Origin: Streptococcus loxodontisalivarius
Lineage (GTDB): Bacteria; Bacillota; Bacilli; Lactobacillales; Streptococcaceae
Direction of reading: 5' to 3'
DNA: 35,053 nt
Assembly: GCF_016908645.1 (NCBI RefSeq)
Contig: NZ_JAFBEH010000024.1
Span: 1-35,053 of the forward strand
The notes under the pieces were generated by a model that saw nothing but the letters and a program-made list of their open reading frames with translations, was not told the DNA's origin and searched no databases. Every line of letters begins with the position of its first letter. The first letter of the stretch is position 1. The position numbers and the translations under genes were made by a program. Shown here one piece after another: positions 34,008 to 35,053 of the stretch.

Positions 34008-34080
34008 AGACAGTTCGTAATATCCTGTCTCTAAATAAAACTAGGCTTGAGTCGCTTATCATTCTGGCGGCTGAAGCTCA
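34008..34080 (+). ncRNA. preQ1-I-like riboswitch leader of queT
   Basis: GACAG (34009-34013) pairs with CTGTC around a loop containing TTCGTAATAT, followed by the A-rich tail AAATAAAACTAGG ending at 34045. This matches the compact preQ1 type I pattern (stem, pyrimidine-containing loop, AAAACTA tail that docks in the groove). Downstream, CTTGAG pairs with CTCAAG directly in front of GGAGG, a likely translational switch. The regulated gene, a queuosine-precursor transporter, fits. Confidence 0.72.
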
Positions 34081-34090
34081 AGGAGGAAGA

Positions 34091-34573
34091 ATGACTAAGA
34101 AAAGTTTAAAAACCAATCAGAAATTGGTTCTATCCGCAATTTTTATGGCAACCTACATTGCTGTTCTCTTTCTATCACAGGCTATTTCCTTTGGAGCCTA
34201 TCAGATGCGACTGGCAACAGCAATTTACGGATTGACCTACCTCTATCCCTTTTTAGCACTGCCACTTAGTCTTGCTAATGCTCTGGCAAATAGCTTTGGC
34301 GGACTGGGAATTATCGACATTATCGGTGGATTTTTCGCAGGAATACTAACAACTGGAGCAATCTGCCTTATCAAAAAGCTCAGACTAAATGTTTGGATGG
34401 TTGCCCTCGCAATTTTCCTCATCCCATCTTTCATTGCTCCACTATGGCTAAGCACCTTGTTGCAAGTTCCCTACTGGGCACTCGTTATCAACCTCTTAGT
34501 CGGACAATCAGTTCCTGGAATTATCGCTGTGCTGCTTGTCAAAGCACTAGAAAAACGCGGTTTTCATCTCTAA
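34091..34573 (+). CDS. queT: QueT-type queuosine precursor ECF transporter S component
   Basis: 160 residues with five to six helices. AISFGAYQMRLATAIYGLTYLYPFLALPLSLANALANSFGG carries the motifs of QueT (COG4708), the substrate-binding subunit that imports queuosine precursors such as preQ1 with the shared ECF energising module. GGAGG precedes the ATG. The upstream preQ1-I-like leader supports the substrate. It is a single gene followed by a hairpin and repeat copy B. No ECF ATPase genes are in the window, consistent with use of a shared module. Confidence 0.92.
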   Translation: MTKKSLKTNQKLVLSAIFMATYIAVLFLSQAISFGAYQMRLATAIYGLTYLYPFLALPLSLANALANSFGGLGIIDIIGGFFAGILTTGAICLIKKLRLNVWMVALAIFLIPSFIAPLWLSTLLQVPYWALVINLLVGQSVPGIIAVLLVKALEKRGFHL

Positions 34574-34586
34574 ATAAAATACAAAA

Positions 34587-34608
34587 ACTCCTCAAATTAT
34601 TGAGGAGT
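34587..34608 (+). terminator. Hairpin after queT lacking a T tract
   Basis: ACTCCTCAA pairs perfectly with TTGAGGAGT around ATTA, 14 bases after the stop. The base after the stem begins repeat copy B (CAGAATG), so no T tract follows, exactly as after metG. Confidence 0.6.
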
Positions 34609-34958
34609 CAGAATGTAGACAAACCTAGTTTACAACAAAATTTAAAATCAAAGCTCTGCTTACTTAAAATAAATCTTCCGATTTCATGCGAGCGGAGTGC
34701 TAAGACTGTCTTAGGCATTTACCAGATACTTCCGTCGTGATGAAAGTGTAAGAAATGGCTATATGAAAGCATTTCTTACACTCGGAATATTTGAGAGTGA
34801 AACAGTCCAGTGGACTGTTTCAGGTCTGAGCCTTGAAACTAGAAAGCGAAGAGGCTCAAATGGAATTCCACTGATTCCTGAAATCATCCACTGGATAATT
34901 TCACCTGACGTCCGACATCACTTAAGGAAAGTATCGAAAAAAGACTTTATCTTCAACC
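34609..34958 (+). repeat. Hairpin-rich intergenic repeat, copy B
   Basis: A 350-bp element, the inverted counterpart of 15498-15858. The same palindromes occur in order: CTAAGAC/GTCTTAG (shortened by 12 bases compared with copy A), GTGTAAGAAATG, TGAAACAGTCCA (identical in both copies) and TGAAATCATCCA (one mismatch). It begins directly after the queT hairpin and has no ORF. Relative to the upstream gene it lies in the same orientation as copy A after metG. Confidence 0.85.
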
Positions 34959-34960
34959 AA

Positions 34961-34976
34961 AGAGGCTGGGCAAAAA
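34961..34976 (+). repeat. Short AGAGGCTGGGCAAAAA motif
   Basis: Exact reverse complement of 111-126. It resembles the short AGAGGCTGGGACAAAA-type sequence found between genes in mitis-group streptococci. It abuts repeat copy B. Confidence 0.5.
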
Positions 34977-34992
34977 CTAGCTTCAGAATAGA

Positions 34993-35030
34993 AAAAAACG
35001 AGCACTTCCGCAGTCGGAGATGCTCGTTTT
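34993..35030 (-). terminator. Terminator of a gene beyond the right edge
   Basis: AAAACGAGCA pairs with TGCTCGTTTT, with an inner TTCCG/CGGAG stem. The minus strand has the better T tract (TTTTTTTC), so it probably ends a minus-strand gene lying to the right of the window. Confidence 0.7.
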
Positions 35031-35053
35031 CCAATGTCATGGTTTATAATTAT

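Noticed and set aside
34008..34080. preQ1-II riboswitch
   Set aside because: The long stem and downstream pseudoknot sequence of that class are not visible; the stem/AAAACTA pattern fits type I better.
15498..34958. A composite transposon or genomic island bounded by the inverted repeats
   Set aside because: The enclosed genes are largely housekeeping (metG, tRNA-Ser, exoA, queT), with no transposase or integrase and no base-composition change.

Overview
The window is chromosomal DNA from a low-GC Gram-positive coccus, almost certainly a mitis-group Streptococcus (S. oralis/S. mitis-like). The evidence is a streptococcal-type FemAB (MurN-like) ligase, MetG and a 275-residue ExoA, many extended -10 promoters (TGnTATAAT), and a secreted glucan-binding YG-repeat protein. 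I cannot name the species from the sequence alone.

Left third (1-15.4 kb, all minus strand): a Pel-type exopolysaccharide locus. One operon reads pelD-like (13705) > pelE-like > pelA-deacetylase-like > pelF > pelG > cotH-like > VTC-domain gene > DUF4956 gene (ends 2684), with start/stop overlaps at several junctions. It is followed by galE, which has a Cys at the substrate gatekeeper position suited to N-acetylated sugars, and by a FemAB peptidoglycan ligase gene. Just upstream, with its own promoter and terminator, is a DUF4832-type secreted putative glycoside hydrolase. The suggested pathway is: GalE supplies UDP-GalNAc or similar, PelF polymerises it, PelD/E/G form the membrane complex and export path, the DUF2194-like protein deacetylates the polymer, and the DUF4832 protein may trim it. 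The CotH/VTC/DUF4956 trio at the 3' end has no assigned role and is the best candidate for an undescribed modification module. PelD carries an N-terminal, apparently inactive SDR-like domain, and its degenerate GGDEF domain lacks the RxxD c-di-GMP site.

Middle (15.5-25.5 kb): a 361-bp hairpin-rich repeat, metG, a small membrane protein, a decayed flavin reductase, a DMT exporter, an NmrA/QorB-like SDR protein, tRNA-Ser(UGA), tehB, a deoxynucleoside kinase, an SMR exporter, a DUF975 protein, exoA and a hexapeptide acetyltransferase. These are mostly short housekeeping or stress units.

Right third (25.6-35 kb): an Rrf2 regulator with its quinone-oxidoreductase target and a clear operator, a P-type ATPase, a two-gene small-membrane-protein operon divergent from a TetR regulator/membrane-protein operon, the YG-repeat protein, and queT under a preQ1-I-like riboswitch. 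The operon divergent from tetR and the acetyltransferase at 24.9 kb share an identical 33-bp promoter element, which points to a TetR regulon. A second copy (350 bp) of the hairpin-rich repeat lies in inverted orientation after queT, so the two copies flank about 18.75 kb.
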